From the NCBI RefSeq assembly GCF_042685645.1, contig NZ_JBHUNX010000001.1, positions 4,588,001 to 4,652,000 of the forward strand: 64,000 nt of DNA, in the 5' to 3' direction. Position 1 is the first letter of the stretch. Each line of letters starts with the position of its first letter. The notes beneath the pieces were generated by a model. It ran no database searches, was not told the origin of the DNA, and saw nothing but the letters and a program-made list of their open reading frames with translations. Made by a program: the position numbers and the translations under genes. Origin of the DNA: Salininema proteolyticum. Its GTDB lineage: Bacteria; Actinomycetota; Actinomycetes; Mycobacteriales; Micromonosporaceae. Positions 45,967-54,966 of the stretch are shown here, piece after piece.

Positions 45967-46047
45967 GCTCGCCACGAGCACTGAACCCGGCCAGGGCCGG
46001 GCGTCGGCACTCCACTCGCCCCCGCAAGGGTTCGCGCGGGGGCGACA
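45967..46047 (+). repeat. Direct repeat R2: ~80-nt structured element
   Basis: Copy of R1 after the secreted-protein gene. TCGCCCCCGC (46016-46025) pairs perfectly with GCGGGGGCGA (46036-46045) around a loop with GGGTTC (46028-46033); GAACCC (45983-45988) lies upstream for a possible pseudoknot. The middle ~20 nt differ from R1. Confidence 0.65.
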
Positions 46048-46091
46048 CTTTCCCACCCGGCCCCGTCTCACCCCTATGCGATCCTGACGGG

Positions 46092-46868
46092 ATGACCGAG
46101 TGCGCGACCTGCCCGCGTCCCGTAGCGGACACCGGCTACATCTGCCACGACTGCGCGGACCGACTCCGGACCCGCCTCCAATGGATCGCCGCGAACGCCG
46201 ACGAGCTCGACGTGACCGTAACCCGCCAGGACCGCATCAGCGACGGCACCGGCGGCCGCGCCTCGGCCGAGACACCACTCCCGTTCAACGCCGACGCCTC
46301 CGAGGCCGCCTGGGTCCTCCGGAACACACTGACGACGTGGGCCCGCCGCGTCGCCGCCCAGCGCGGCCTCGACGAGCCCGCCGACAACCTCCCCGCGCTC
46401 GCGAGATGGCTCCACGATCACGTCCGGTGGCTCCGCTGTCAACCGTTCGCCTACGAGGCCCACGACGAGCTCCACTACGCCGCCGGCGTCCTACAGCGCG
46501 CCGTCGACGCACCCACACCCCAGGTCGAACTCGGGGCGTGCGGCACCGACGGATGCGCCGGCCACCTCGCCGCCCCACACGGAGCCGTCACCGTCCAATG
46601 CCGCGACTGCCGCGCCCGCTACGACGTCGACCGGCTACAGCGCAGCCTCCTCGACCGCGCCGACATCCTCCTCATGCCCGCCAGCGACATCGCCTCGATC
46701 CTGTCGCAGTGGCGCCGCACGCGCGTCGCCCCATCCACCGTCCGCTCCTGGGCCAGCCGAGGCCGCCTCGCCGCACGCGGACACGACGACCACGGCCGCA
46801 CCCTCTACCGACTCGGCGACGCCCGACGCCTCGCCGATGTGGGACAAGCGAAAATGGTCGCTGCCTGA
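46092..46868 (+). CDS. Zinc-ribbon plus HTH phage protein
   Basis: 258 aa. CATCPRPV-CHDC near the start (zinc ribbon), CGTDGC-CRDCRARY near 155-185 (second zinc motif) and a helix-turn-helix near 200-230 (SDIASILSQW, PSTVRSWASRGRL), followed by a RGHDDHGRTLYR wing as in MerR-type proteins. This plan is seen in actinophage proteins upstream of terminases; the function is unknown, though DNA binding is likely. Confidence 0.7.
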   Translation: MTECATCPRPVADTGYICHDCADRLRTRLQWIAANADELDVTVTRQDRISDGTGGRASAETPLPFNADASEAAWVLRNTLTTWARRVAAQRGLDEPADNLPALARWLHDHVRWLRCQPFAYEAHDELHYAAGVLQRAVDAPTPQVELGACGTDGCAGHLAAPHGAVTVQCRDCRARYDVDRLQRSLLDRADILLMPASDIASILSQWRRTRVAPSTVRSWASRGRLAARGHDDHGRTLYRLGDARRLADVGQAKMVAA

Positions 46869-46951
46869 TTTCCGGGTTTCCCTTGACGACAGCGTGACCT
46901 CGTGCAACAGTGGTGGGTAATAGGCTCGTGAACTGTGTATTCAGACGTCCA

Positions 46952-47332
46952 TCACTCGATGTCCAGTGACACGAGCTCCCACTCATCCTCACCCTTCGGC
47001 TCCACCACGCACGTGAACTCACTCCGAATCATCGCGCCGAAACCATTCTCCGAATCCACCGTCCCCGTCACTCGATAGGCCGGGTTGGTGAACGTAGTCG
47101 AATGCTCGTACTCCGCCGTCGCAGGTGCCTTCAGCCGTTCCTCGATGAAGTCCTCGCACATGATCTCAGCCATGGTCGAATCACCACCAGGCTCATCATC
47201 GTCGCCCAAGCTCACCACGTATCCGATGGCGCAGACCAGGACGATAACCACCACAGCGACACTAGCGATGATCTGGGGAGTGGACGGCTTCTTCGACGGC
47301 TCAGGAGAAGCGGGAGGGGTGGGAGTAGACAA
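46952..47332 (-). CDS. Antisense membrane-anchored small protein (moron-like)
   Basis: 126 aa from TTG 47332, because AAAGG lies 8 nt upstream; the frame has a GTG at 47341 without spacing. One membrane helix (about 22-44) follows a Pro/Ser-rich cytoplasmic start. The extracytoplasmic domain has one Cys after TMAEIM (CEDFIEERLKAP) and one near the end (FTCVV). The CxxFxxxxLKxPxTA start and VTGTVDSENGFGAMIRSEF segment look like a domain seen in many actinobacterial lipoprotein-like proteins. It is the only leftward gene between the early and late operons, so it may be expressed in the lysogen. Confidence 0.65.
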   Translation of the reverse strand: MSTPTPPASPEPSKKPSTPQIIASVAVVVIVLVCAIGYVVSLGDDDEPGGDSTMAEIMCEDFIEERLKAPATAEYEHSTTFTNPAYRVTGTVDSENGFGAMIRSEFTCVVEPKGEDEWELVSLDIE

Positions 47333-47428
47333 CGGATACACCTTTCATGACATGGGCGAATGGGAATCACGCTATCGCATACCCCCGAGTACTGCATCCT
47401 ACGAACAGCCAAATTCAGGAGGCGAGCC

Positions 47429-47839
47429 ATGCCGACTCGGGCAAACCGCACCTGCCCCGTACCAGGATGCGGACGACCCACCAAGGGGGGGAGGTGCCAG
47501 GCACACACCAAAGCCGCACGACGAGCCAGCCCCTACGTACCCCCACCCCGGGCCACCGGTACCGCGGTCCACTACGGGCGAGCCCACCAACGCCGACGAA
47601 CCGACTACCTAGCCAACCACCCATGGTGCGAGGCCCGGGGGTGCGACCGCACCGCAACCGACTTCGACCACATCGACGGCGACCCCACCAACAACCCCCC
47701 GGACGGGTCCAACTGGCAAGCACTCTGCAAACCCCACCACTCCCGCAAAACCGTCCACCACGACGGCGGGTTCGGCAACACCCCCACTCCCCGAAGAGAA
47801 CACCCACCCTCCCACACGGAAGGGGAAGGGGACGTCTGA
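47429..47839 (+). CDS. HNH endonuclease
   Basis: 136 aa from ATG 47429, with AGGAGG 7 nt upstream; the frame upstream is not coding. CPVPGCG, then NHPWCEARGCDRTATDFDHIDGDPTNN and NWQALCKPHHSRKT give the full HNH layout with two Cys pairs. In HK97-type phages a HNH enzyme beside the terminase is needed for efficient DNA packaging. First gene of the late operon. Confidence 0.92.
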   Translation: MPTRANRTCPVPGCGRPTKGGRCQAHTKAARRASPYVPPPRATGTAVHYGRAHQRRRTDYLANHPWCEARGCDRTATDFDHIDGDPTNNPPDGSNWQALCKPHHSRKTVHHDGGFGNTPTPRREHPPSHTEGEGDV

Positions 47840-47957
47840 ATCTCTACGCGGGGGGCTGTCGAACGCGCGGGGGTGAGGGGGCGAACTTTTTGACAGAACT
47901 CCACGATTCCACCCCGGCCCCACCGACGGGCCCTGATACTCGAGCGGAGGTGACCCA

Positions 47958-48452
47958 GTGACCGTAGCCGGTAAGGGCGGCCGCCCGAAGAAACCGACCG
48001 GGCTCAAGATGTTGCACGGCGACCGCGCCGACCGTGTCAACACGAGCGAACCGCAGCCCGACTCCTCCGAGGTCACCCGGCCCGCATGGTTGACCGGCGA
48101 TGCCGCCGGAGTGTGGGACCGCCTCGCGCCTGACCTGATCCGCAAAGGCGTCCTCACCGCGTGGGACGTCGACCTGTTCGCGACCTTCTGTTCTGCGGTG
48201 ATCGTCAACCGCGACGCCCTGGTGGAGATCGACGAGAACGGCGTCAAGTGCTCGGCGCCGGTCCGGGAACTCTCGGACGGCACGATCGTCTACGACCTCC
48301 GCCGCAACCCCGCATGGCAGGTCGCCCGCGAGTCCGCCACGATGATGGCGACGGTCGGGGGCCGGTTCGGGCTCTCGCCGGCCGACCGCGCGGGCCTGTC
48401 GATCGGTGAAGCCGACGATGGCGACTCGACAGCCGACCTTCTCTCCGGCTGA
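47958..48452 (+). CDS. Terminase small subunit (P27 family)
   Basis: 164 aa from GTG 47958. Basic N-terminus (GKGGRPKKPTGLKMLHGDRA) and a helical core with FCSAVIVNRDAL match P27-like small terminases, which recognise the phage packaging site. It overlaps the large subunit by about 35-47 bp. Confidence 0.88.
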   Translation: MTVAGKGGRPKKPTGLKMLHGDRADRVNTSEPQPDSSEVTRPAWLTGDAAGVWDRLAPDLIRKGVLTAWDVDLFATFCSAVIVNRDALVEIDENGVKCSAPVRELSDGTIVYDLRRNPAWQVARESATMMATVGGRFGLSPADRAGLSIGEADDGDSTADLLSG

Positions 48453-50181
48453 CCCCGCGACTCGCTGGCGCCCACAGGACCGCAAGGGCGGCCGGTGCGG
48501 GTACACGTTCCGAGCGAAGACCTGCGAGCGCCGCGGCGCCCATTATTGCGAGCCGCGCGCCGACCGGGTCGTCCAGTTCTTCGCGAGCCTGCTGGTCCAC
48601 ACGAAGGGCCCGAGCGCTCGCACGGCGTTCACGTTGAAGCCGTGGCAGGAGTTCGAGATCGTGCGGCCGCTGTTCGGCGAGGTCCAATGGTCATCCGAAT
48701 GGGGCCGGTACGTTCGCCGGTACCGGACGGCCACGATCGTCATGTCCCGCAAGAACGGCAAGTCCGCGCTGGTCTCCGGGATCATCCTCTACCTCCTCGT
48801 CGGTGACGATGAGGAGTCGGCGGAGATCTACGGCGCGGCGAAGGACACGAAGCAGGCCGGGAAGGTTTTCGAACCGGCGTTGCGGATGGTCCAGTTGTCG
48901 CCGGTTTTGGCGCATCGGCTGCGACACATCAAATCGTCGCGGCGCCTGATCGATGAGCAGACCGCGAGCCAGTTCGAGGTGATCTCGGCCGACGCCGATG
49001 CCCAGCTGGGCCACAACCCGCACGGCTTCTACCTCGACGAAGTGCTCTCGCAACCGGACGGGTCGCTGTGGACAGCGATGCGCACTGCTGTCGGCGCTCG
49101 CGCGCAACCGCTTTTGATTTGCATGACCACCGAAACCAACGAGCCCGTGTCCTTCGGCGCGGACATGATCGACGAGGCCGAACGGATCGTCGAGGATCCC
49201 GCCCGCGCCCCGCACGCATTCGCGTTCGTCCGCAAGATGCCACGGGCGCAAGACGAGCTCGACCGGCTCGCCCGCCTACACGCCGACCACCCGGACCTCC
49301 CGGTGAGCCTGGACGTGTGGGACGAGGCGAACTGGAAATGGGCGAACCCCGCCCTCGATGATTTCCTGTCCCGCAACGCTCTCCGCGAGGAGGCACTGGA
49401 AGCTCGCAACGACCGGAAGAAGGAGAACTCCTTCCGCCAGTTCCGCGCGAACCAGCGCGTCCAAACCGCGACCCGGTACATCTCCCTCGACCTGTGGGAC
49501 TCGAATATCGGCGAGCTGGCACTCAACCCGGCGTGGATGCTCCCTCGCTTGGAAGGCCGGAAATGCTGGGCCGGCCTCGACCTGTCGAGCAAGCTCGACA
49601 TGACTGCCTGGTGCTGCCTGTTCGAAGACGGGGCGCTGTGGTGGCGCTACTGGGCGCCCGAATCAGTGATTCCGCTGTTGAACGATCCGACAGGCGGTGC
49701 GTTCGAGCAATGGTGCGACGACGGCTGGATAACCGTCACCGACGGCGACACGATCGACTACGAGCAGGTCTACGACGACATCGAAACGGACTGCAACACG
49801 TTCGCGATCGAACAGTGCATCTACGACTTTTGGAGTGGCGAGCCGGTCCGGCAGGCTGTCGTCGAGCGTACGGGCCTGGACATGGTCGAGTCGAAAACGA
49901 CTTACGACCGTATGACCGAACCGATGAAGGAACTCACGCGTCTGTTGAAAGTCCGCGAGTTCCGGCACTTCGGAAATCCCGTCTCCCGGTGGATGGCCGA
50001 CAACCTAGAAGGCAAGACGCCCCGCGACGACCCCGACCGTATTCGCCCCGTCAAGCCGGACCGGGAACGGTCCGGCAAACGTATCGACGGTATGCCGGCG
50101 CTCCTGTTCGCGATCGATGGCCGCCAACGCGCCGAGGACACCTCATCCGTCTACGAGCAACAGGGCTTGATGATCCTGTGA
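48418..50181 (+). CDS. Terminase large subunit
   Basis: 587 aa from ATG 48418, or 591 from GTG 48406. The ATPase half (about 1-250) has Walker A-like SRKNGKS near 110 and a Walker B GFYLDEV near 200. The nuclease half has LDLSSKLDMTAW with metal-binding Asp near 390 and later acidic residues. It packages DNA into the prohead and cuts concatemers. Confidence 0.94.
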   Translation: MATRQPTFSPADPATRWRPQDRKGGRCGYTFRAKTCERRGAHYCEPRADRVVQFFASLLVHTKGPSARTAFTLKPWQEFEIVRPLFGEVQWSSEWGRYVRRYRTATIVMSRKNGKSALVSGIILYLLVGDDEESAEIYGAAKDTKQAGKVFEPALRMVQLSPVLAHRLRHIKSSRRLIDEQTASQFEVISADADAQLGHNPHGFYLDEVLSQPDGSLWTAMRTAVGARAQPLLICMTTETNEPVSFGADMIDEAERIVEDPARAPHAFAFVRKMPRAQDELDRLARLHADHPDLPVSLDVWDEANWKWANPALDDFLSRNALREEALEARNDRKKENSFRQFRANQRVQTATRYISLDLWDSNIGELALNPAWMLPRLEGRKCWAGLDLSSKLDMTAWCCLFEDGALWWRYWAPESVIPLLNDPTGGAFEQWCDDGWITVTDGDTIDYEQVYDDIETDCNTFAIEQCIYDFWSGEPVRQAVVERTGLDMVESKTTYDRMTEPMKELTRLLKVREFRHFGNPVSRWMADNLEGKTPRDDPDRIRPVKPDRERSGKRIDGMPALLFAIDGRQRAEDTSSVYEQQGLMIL

Positions 50182-50191
50182 AAGGAGGAGC

Positions 50192-50422
50192 ATGACCGAC
50201 CGATCTGCAGCGCGACGCCCGCCCGACGTGTGGTGGCGCCGCGCGCTCGCCGCCGTCGATGGCCTAGACGTCGCCTTTGCCGCCGCGCTCCTCATGACCG
50301 CCGCCGGCCTATTCATCCTATGGGGCGTCGGCGTGGCACTCCTCGGAGTCGGCGGTATCGGCCTGGCCGGATCAATCGCGCTCCTTGTCCGCAGTGACGC
50401 GGCCGCGAGGGGACGCGACTGA
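50192..50422 (+). CDS. Small late-operon membrane protein
   Basis: 76 aa. Two hydrophobic helices (about 27-45 and 48-65). AAAGGAGG precedes ATG by 5 nt. TGATG overlap (50420-50424) with the portal start. Similar small proteins occur in actinophage head operons. Function unknown. Confidence 0.7.
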   Translation: MTDRSAARRPPDVWWRRALAAVDGLDVAFAAALLMTAAGLFILWGVGVALLGVGGIGLAGSIALLVRSDAAARGRD

Positions 50423-52422
50423 TGGGCCTCATCCGCTCCGCCTGGACCCCCTCCAGCCTCGCCACGCCCGAACGGTGGCTCGTCGATGGCTTCGGCGGCC
50501 CCGAGACCGCCGCTGGCGTCCGGGTCGACGAGGACACCGCCAACTACTATTCGCCGTTCTTCGCCGGGGTGAACGTCATCGCCAACGACGTGGCCTCACT
50601 GCCGCTCCCGCTGTACCGCCGCATGAACCGGGGGAAGGAACGCGCCGACGACCACCCGCTCTACGAGATCCTCCACGACCAGCCGAACCCGCTCATGTCG
50701 AGCCTGACGTTCCGCCGCACCCTCCAGGGCCACGCCCTCACCTGGGGCAACGGATACGCTCATGTCGTCAACAACGGCGCCGGCCAGGTTGTCGAGCTCT
50801 GGCCGCTGCATCCCGGCCGGATCTGGCCGGAGAAGATCGCCCGTGGCAACGGGACTATCGACTTGTGGTGGCGCTACTCGGACCCCGAGAATGGCATCCA
50901 GACGCGACTCGCGCCCGACGAGGTCCTGCACATTGCGGGCCTAGGAGCGGACGGAATCCAGGGCTATTCGATCGTTGAGCTAGCCCGCAACGCTATCGGC
51001 TTGGGCCTGGCCACCGAGACCTACGGCGCCAAGTTCTTCGGCAACGGGTCGCGCCCCGGGGGCGTGCTGCGAAAGAAAGAAGGCAAGCTCTCCGACGAGG
51101 CACGCAAACGACTCAAGGTCGATTGGGAGAACCTCCACCAGGGCCTCGACGCCGCACAGAGGGTCGCGATCCTCGAGGAGGGCCTGGAGTGGCAGTCGAT
51201 CGGGATCCCGAACAACGACGCCCAGTTCCTGGAGACCCGCAAAATGCAGGTGACCGAACTGGCCCGTTGGCTACGGCTCCCGCCGCACAAGATCGGTGAC
51301 CTGGAGCGCGCCACCTTCAGCAACATCGAGTCGCAGCAGATCGACTACGTCACCTCGGCGTTGATGGCCTGGCTGGTCACCTGGGAGCAGTCGGTTAAGA
51401 GGACACTGCTTACCCCGACCGAACGCCGTTCGGGCCTGTTTGCTGAACACATCGTCGACTCGCTCCTGCGCGGCGACACACAGGCCCGGTTTGCCGCCTA
51501 CGCGACGGCCCGCCAATGGGGTTGGATGTCCGCCAACGATGTCCGCGAACGCGAGAACATGAACGCCGTCCCCGACGGGGATATCTACCTGACGCCTCTC
51601 AACATGGTCCCCGCCGGGGAGGCAACGGCGACCTCGGGGCAGCAGTCGAAGCCCACACTCGCGGCGGCTCGCCTTGTCGCCGGACGCTCCCACGCGGCCC
51701 GCGAACGCATCGCTGAGGCGTTCAAACCCAAGATCGTCGACGCCGACGCCCGCACCGCGCGGCTGGAAAAGGCCGAAGTCTCCTCGCTCGCTCGCCGGCA
51801 CCTCGGCGAGCGCGGCCGCGCGGCGGGGCGTTCGATCGCCTCGTTCATGACCGCGGTCCGTGAATTGTACGAGGGCCTGGTCACCGACCGGGCCACGAAG
51901 GCCTGGCTGCCGGTGTTCACCGTCTTCGCCGCCGAGGTGGCCGCCGACGCGGCCGCTGATGTCGGCCATGACGAAGAGATCGACCTGGACCGTTGGGTGG
52001 ACGCCTACGTCTCCTCCCATATCGCCTACCGGGCTGCGGCCGCCGTCGGGGAACTCAACGGCGTCGTCTCCCGGGCCGACCGTGACGGCGAGGATGTGGC
52101 CGCGGCCGTGCTCGCCCGAATGACCCATTGGGTGGATACCCGGCCAGGCCGCACCGCCAAATGGGAAAGTCACCAAATGCTCAACGCCGCCTCCCGCGAG
52201 GCATGGAAGGCCGCCGGGATCCGACGCATGACGTGGAACGCCGTAGGAGACAACTGTCCCGCCTGTGTCGGCCTTGACGGCCGCATAGTCGGCATAGACG
52301 AACCGTTCGCTGGCACCGGCGACGAAATCACCATGGGCGAGGACGCTACGACCCGCCTGGAACACGACATGCTGCATCCGCCCTTGCACCCGGGCTGCGA
52401 CTGCACTGTGGAGCCCGCATGA
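50422..52422 (+). CDS. Portal protein fused to a MuF-type minor head domain
   Basis: 666 aa, longer than typical HK97 portals (about 400-500). Residues 1-410 match the HK97 portal: SPFFAGVNVIANDVASLPLPLYRR, GNGYAHVV, LRLPPHKIGDLERATFSNIE. Residues about 420-666 resemble Mu gpF: helical, then TWNAVGDNCPACVGLDG and HPPLHPGCDC near the end. The portal forms the DNA gate at the head vertex, and MuF domains act in head assembly and sometimes carry toxins. Here no toxin domain is seen. Confidence 0.88.
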   Translation: MGLIRSAWTPSSLATPERWLVDGFGGPETAAGVRVDEDTANYYSPFFAGVNVIANDVASLPLPLYRRMNRGKERADDHPLYEILHDQPNPLMSSLTFRRTLQGHALTWGNGYAHVVNNGAGQVVELWPLHPGRIWPEKIARGNGTIDLWWRYSDPENGIQTRLAPDEVLHIAGLGADGIQGYSIVELARNAIGLGLATETYGAKFFGNGSRPGGVLRKKEGKLSDEARKRLKVDWENLHQGLDAAQRVAILEEGLEWQSIGIPNNDAQFLETRKMQVTELARWLRLPPHKIGDLERATFSNIESQQIDYVTSALMAWLVTWEQSVKRTLLTPTERRSGLFAEHIVDSLLRGDTQARFAAYATARQWGWMSANDVRERENMNAVPDGDIYLTPLNMVPAGEATATSGQQSKPTLAAARLVAGRSHAARERIAEAFKPKIVDADARTARLEKAEVSSLARRHLGERGRAAGRSIASFMTAVRELYEGLVTDRATKAWLPVFTVFAAEVAADAAADVGHDEEIDLDRWVDAYVSSHIAYRAAAAVGELNGVVSRADRDGEDVAAAVLARMTHWVDTRPGRTAKWESHQMLNAASREAWKAAGIRRMTWNAVGDNCPACVGLDGRIVGIDEPFAGTGDEITMGEDATTRLEHDMLHPPLHPGCDCTVEPA

Positions 52423-52532
52423 GAGACCACGACCACTGCGACGATGACCATGACGACCGCGAGCGCGACGAACGCCAAGAGCGGACCGCCCCGCGTGACC
52501 GCCAAATCAGGACGCCCGGGAGGGACCGATAA
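52419..52532 (+). CDS. Tiny charged protein between portal and protease (37 aa)
   Basis: ATG 52419 overlaps the portal stop (ATGA), and its TAA overlaps the protease ATG (TAATG, 52530-52534). The product is highly charged (Asp/His/Arg). The GGGAGG that serves the protease start lies inside it. It may be a real small protein or only a translational coupling device. Confidence 0.45.
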   Translation: MRDHDHCDDDHDDRERDERQERTAPRDRQIRTPGRDR

Positions 52533-53203
52533 TGCCGACCATCCACATGCGCGGCTACGCCGTGCGCGACATCGAGACCGCCGACGACGGCCCTATACCC
52601 TACGTCCTCGCCACGGAGGGACGCAAGGCCGACGGGCTCGACCTGGCCATGGGGACGGTCGATCTCGCCCGCTACGAATCAAACCCGGTACTGATGTACG
52701 GCCACGACTACGGCAGCCGCGATTCCCTGCCCATCGGGCGGGTCGACAACGTCCGCGCCGATGACGGCCGCCTCCTCGGCGATCTCGTCTTCGACCGCGG
52801 CGACGACTTCGCCGTCACCGTCGAACGCAAAATACGCGGCGGGTTCCTCAATGCCGTCTCGGTCGGCTTCGAAGCCTACGACATCGACCAGGCCGGCGTC
52901 CCCGCGCGGTGGGAACTGTTCGAGACCAGCGTGGTCCCGTTGCCGATGGACCCCGACGCCGTCGCCGACGACGGCCGCGCGCTCGCGCTCGCCCGCATGC
53001 TCGGCGGGATCGACATCGACCGCGCCGGGAAGGTGCTCTCCAAGAAGAACATGGGACTCGTCGAGGACGCCGTCACCGCGTTGAGCGCGCTCCTCGAAGC
53101 CGCCGCCTCGGAGGCCGCAGCCGAAGAGGACGACGAACCCGGCCGCGCGGCGACCCCCGCACTCGACGCCCGGCGACGCCGCTTCGAGCAGGCCGCGAAC
53201 TGA
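52532..53203 (+). CDS. HK97-family prohead protease
   Basis: 223 aa. VLMYGHDYG near 55 holds the catalytic His, and FLNAVSVGF near 107 the Ser of the S78 family. The protease cuts scaffold and capsid delta domain during head maturation. The C-terminal 60 residues are acidic and Ala-rich, possibly scaffold-like. Confidence 0.92.
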   Translation: MPTIHMRGYAVRDIETADDGPIPYVLATEGRKADGLDLAMGTVDLARYESNPVLMYGHDYGSRDSLPIGRVDNVRADDGRLLGDLVFDRGDDFAVTVERKIRGGFLNAVSVGFEAYDIDQAGVPARWELFETSVVPLPMDPDAVADDGRALALARMLGGIDIDRAGKVLSKKNMGLVEDAVTALSALLEAAASEAAAEEDDEPGRAATPALDARRRRFEQAAN

Positions 53204-53305
53204 GACTTCCCGCCCCGGCTGGCGGAAGACCACCACAGCCCCGGCAAGGCCCCGGCAGGTCTCGCGGACACGGCTGTATCCAACCATCACCACAAGGAGG
53301 GAATC

Positions 53306-54544
53306 GTGCCTACGATTCGCGAGCTTCAGCAGGAGCGTGCCAAGCTCCATGCTGAGGCCAAGGCGATCATGGACGAGGTCGACGCCGGCCGCGACATGAC
53401 GCCCGACGAGGAACAGACCTATGACCGTCTCATGGACGACGCCGACCGTAAGAGCGCGGCAATTGGGCGGGCCGAGCGACTGCGAGAGGCCGAGCGTCTC
53501 GACGGCGACCGCGCCGACAGTGACGAACAGTCCGACCGAGCCGTCAGGCCCGAGGCGGGCTCCAGCGAGGTGGACGCGTTCCGTGCCTACCTCGTCGGTG
53601 GGATGCGGTCGCTCGACGAACGCCAGTCCCGCGCCCTGAACATGGGGTCCGACCCCGAGGGCGGCTACCTGGTCGCTCCCCAGCAGTTCTCGACGAGCCT
53701 GATTCAGGCCGTCGACGACGCTGTGCCACTGCGCGGCCTGGCGACGACCATGCAGCTGACGCAGGGAGAGAGCCTCGGCGTGCCTACGCTCGACACCGAC
53801 CTGAACGACGCCGATTGGACGAGCGAGGTCGCCACCGGCAGCCTGGATGACGCCCTGCGCGTCGGCAAGCGGGAGTTTCGCACCAACCCTCTCGCCAAGC
53901 GCGTCAAGATCTCGCGGACGCTGCTGCGTCGCGCCGCGGTCGACCCGGAGGCGCTCGTGCGCGACCGGTTGGCCTACAAGTTCGCCGTCACCCAGGAGAA
54001 GGCGTTCATGACCGGCGACGGCAACAAGAAGCCGCTCGGCCTGTTCACCGCCTCCAACGACGGCGTGCCCACCTCACGGGACGTCGACATCAACTCGACG
54101 GGCGGTGTGCTCGACTCGAACTCGACATCGGCCGGCGGTGCCGCCGATGACCTGATCACCGCCAAGCACACGCTCAAGTCCCAGTACTGGCCGAACGCGA
54201 GCTGGCTGTTCCACCGGGACCTCCTCGCGCAGATCCGCAAGCTCCGCGACGCCAACGGACAGTACCTGTGGCAGCCCGGACTCACCGCCGACCGCCCCGA
54301 CACGATCCTGGAAGTGCCGTACGTGGCCTCCGAATACGTGCCCAACACCGTCGCGAACGACTCCTACGTGGGCATGATCGGCGACTTCTCGCACTACTGG
54401 ATCGCCGATTCGCTCGCTCTCGAAGTGCAGCGTCTCGTCGAGCTGTACGCCGAGGCCAACCAGGTCGGGTTCATCGGCCGGCTGGAAACCGACGGCGCAC
54501 CCATCCTGGCCGAGGCGTTCGTTCGCCTCCAGATCAACGAGTAA
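53306..54544 (+). CDS. Major capsid protein (HK97 fold)
   Basis: 412 aa from GTG 53306, with AAGGAGGG upstream. Residues about 1-100 are a charged coiled delta domain, probably removed by the protease. SDPEGGYLVAPQQFSTSL starts the HK97-fold region, with E-loop and later VGFIGRLETDGAPILAEAFVRLQ, a typical HK97 A-domain and tail. It builds the icosahedral head. Confidence 0.96.
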   Translation: MPTIRELQQERAKLHAEAKAIMDEVDAGRDMTPDEEQTYDRLMDDADRKSAAIGRAERLREAERLDGDRADSDEQSDRAVRPEAGSSEVDAFRAYLVGGMRSLDERQSRALNMGSDPEGGYLVAPQQFSTSLIQAVDDAVPLRGLATTMQLTQGESLGVPTLDTDLNDADWTSEVATGSLDDALRVGKREFRTNPLAKRVKISRTLLRRAAVDPEALVRDRLAYKFAVTQEKAFMTGDGNKKPLGLFTASNDGVPTSRDVDINSTGGVLDSNSTSAGGAADDLITAKHTLKSQYWPNASWLFHRDLLAQIRKLRDANGQYLWQPGLTADRPDTILEVPYVASEYVPNTVANDSYVGMIGDFSHYWIADSLALEVQRLVELYAEANQVGFIGRLETDGAPILAEAFVRLQINE

Positions 54545-54561
54545 CGAAAGGAGGCCGACTC

Positions 54562-54957
54562 ATGAGCAGGACAGACATCAAGAACAACGTCGCGGTCGCC
54601 GAATCGATCCGCGCCGACCAGCACACGGCGACCGTCACCGGCGAGAACGTCGACCTGGCCGGCTTCGACGCGGCCGCGGTCGTCTTCCAGGTCGGAACCG
54701 TCGCCAACAACGATTTCACCTTCGAAGTCCAGGAGGCCGACGACGACGGCACCGGCTCGCCCGACACCTACAGCGCCGTCGCCTCCGACGACCTCGACGG
54801 CACGGCCCCTGACGCCCCGAGCGCCAACACCGTGACCACCGTCGGCTACCACGGCATCAAGCGGTGGCTGCGCGTCGTGGCCACCAGTGGCGGCACTGGC
54901 GACGTGAACATGTGCGTCTCGGTGCTCGAAGCCAAGCCGCGGACGCTGCCGGTCTAA
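54562..54957 (+). CDS. Head protein next to capsid (decoration or minor head)
   Basis: 131 aa starting MSRTDIKNNVAVAESI, with VDLAGFDAAAVVFQVG, VQEADDDGTG and a late VGYHGIKRWLRVV. This arrangement of beta strands is common in proteins following the capsid in actinophages and resembles small decoration proteins. AAGGAGG lies 8 nt before ATG 54562. Confidence 0.7.
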   Translation: MSRTDIKNNVAVAESIRADQHTATVTGENVDLAGFDAAAVVFQVGTVANNDFTFEVQEADDDGTGSPDTYSAVASDDLDGTAPDAPSANTVTTVGYHGIKRWLRVVATSGGTGDVNMCVSVLEAKPRTLPV

Positions 54958-54966
54958 GGGGGGATC

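Noticed and set aside
46883..46911. TTGACG-N17-AACAGT as a promoter
   Set aside because: The -10 box departs from TANNNT, and it would drive a transcript antisense to the gene at 46952.
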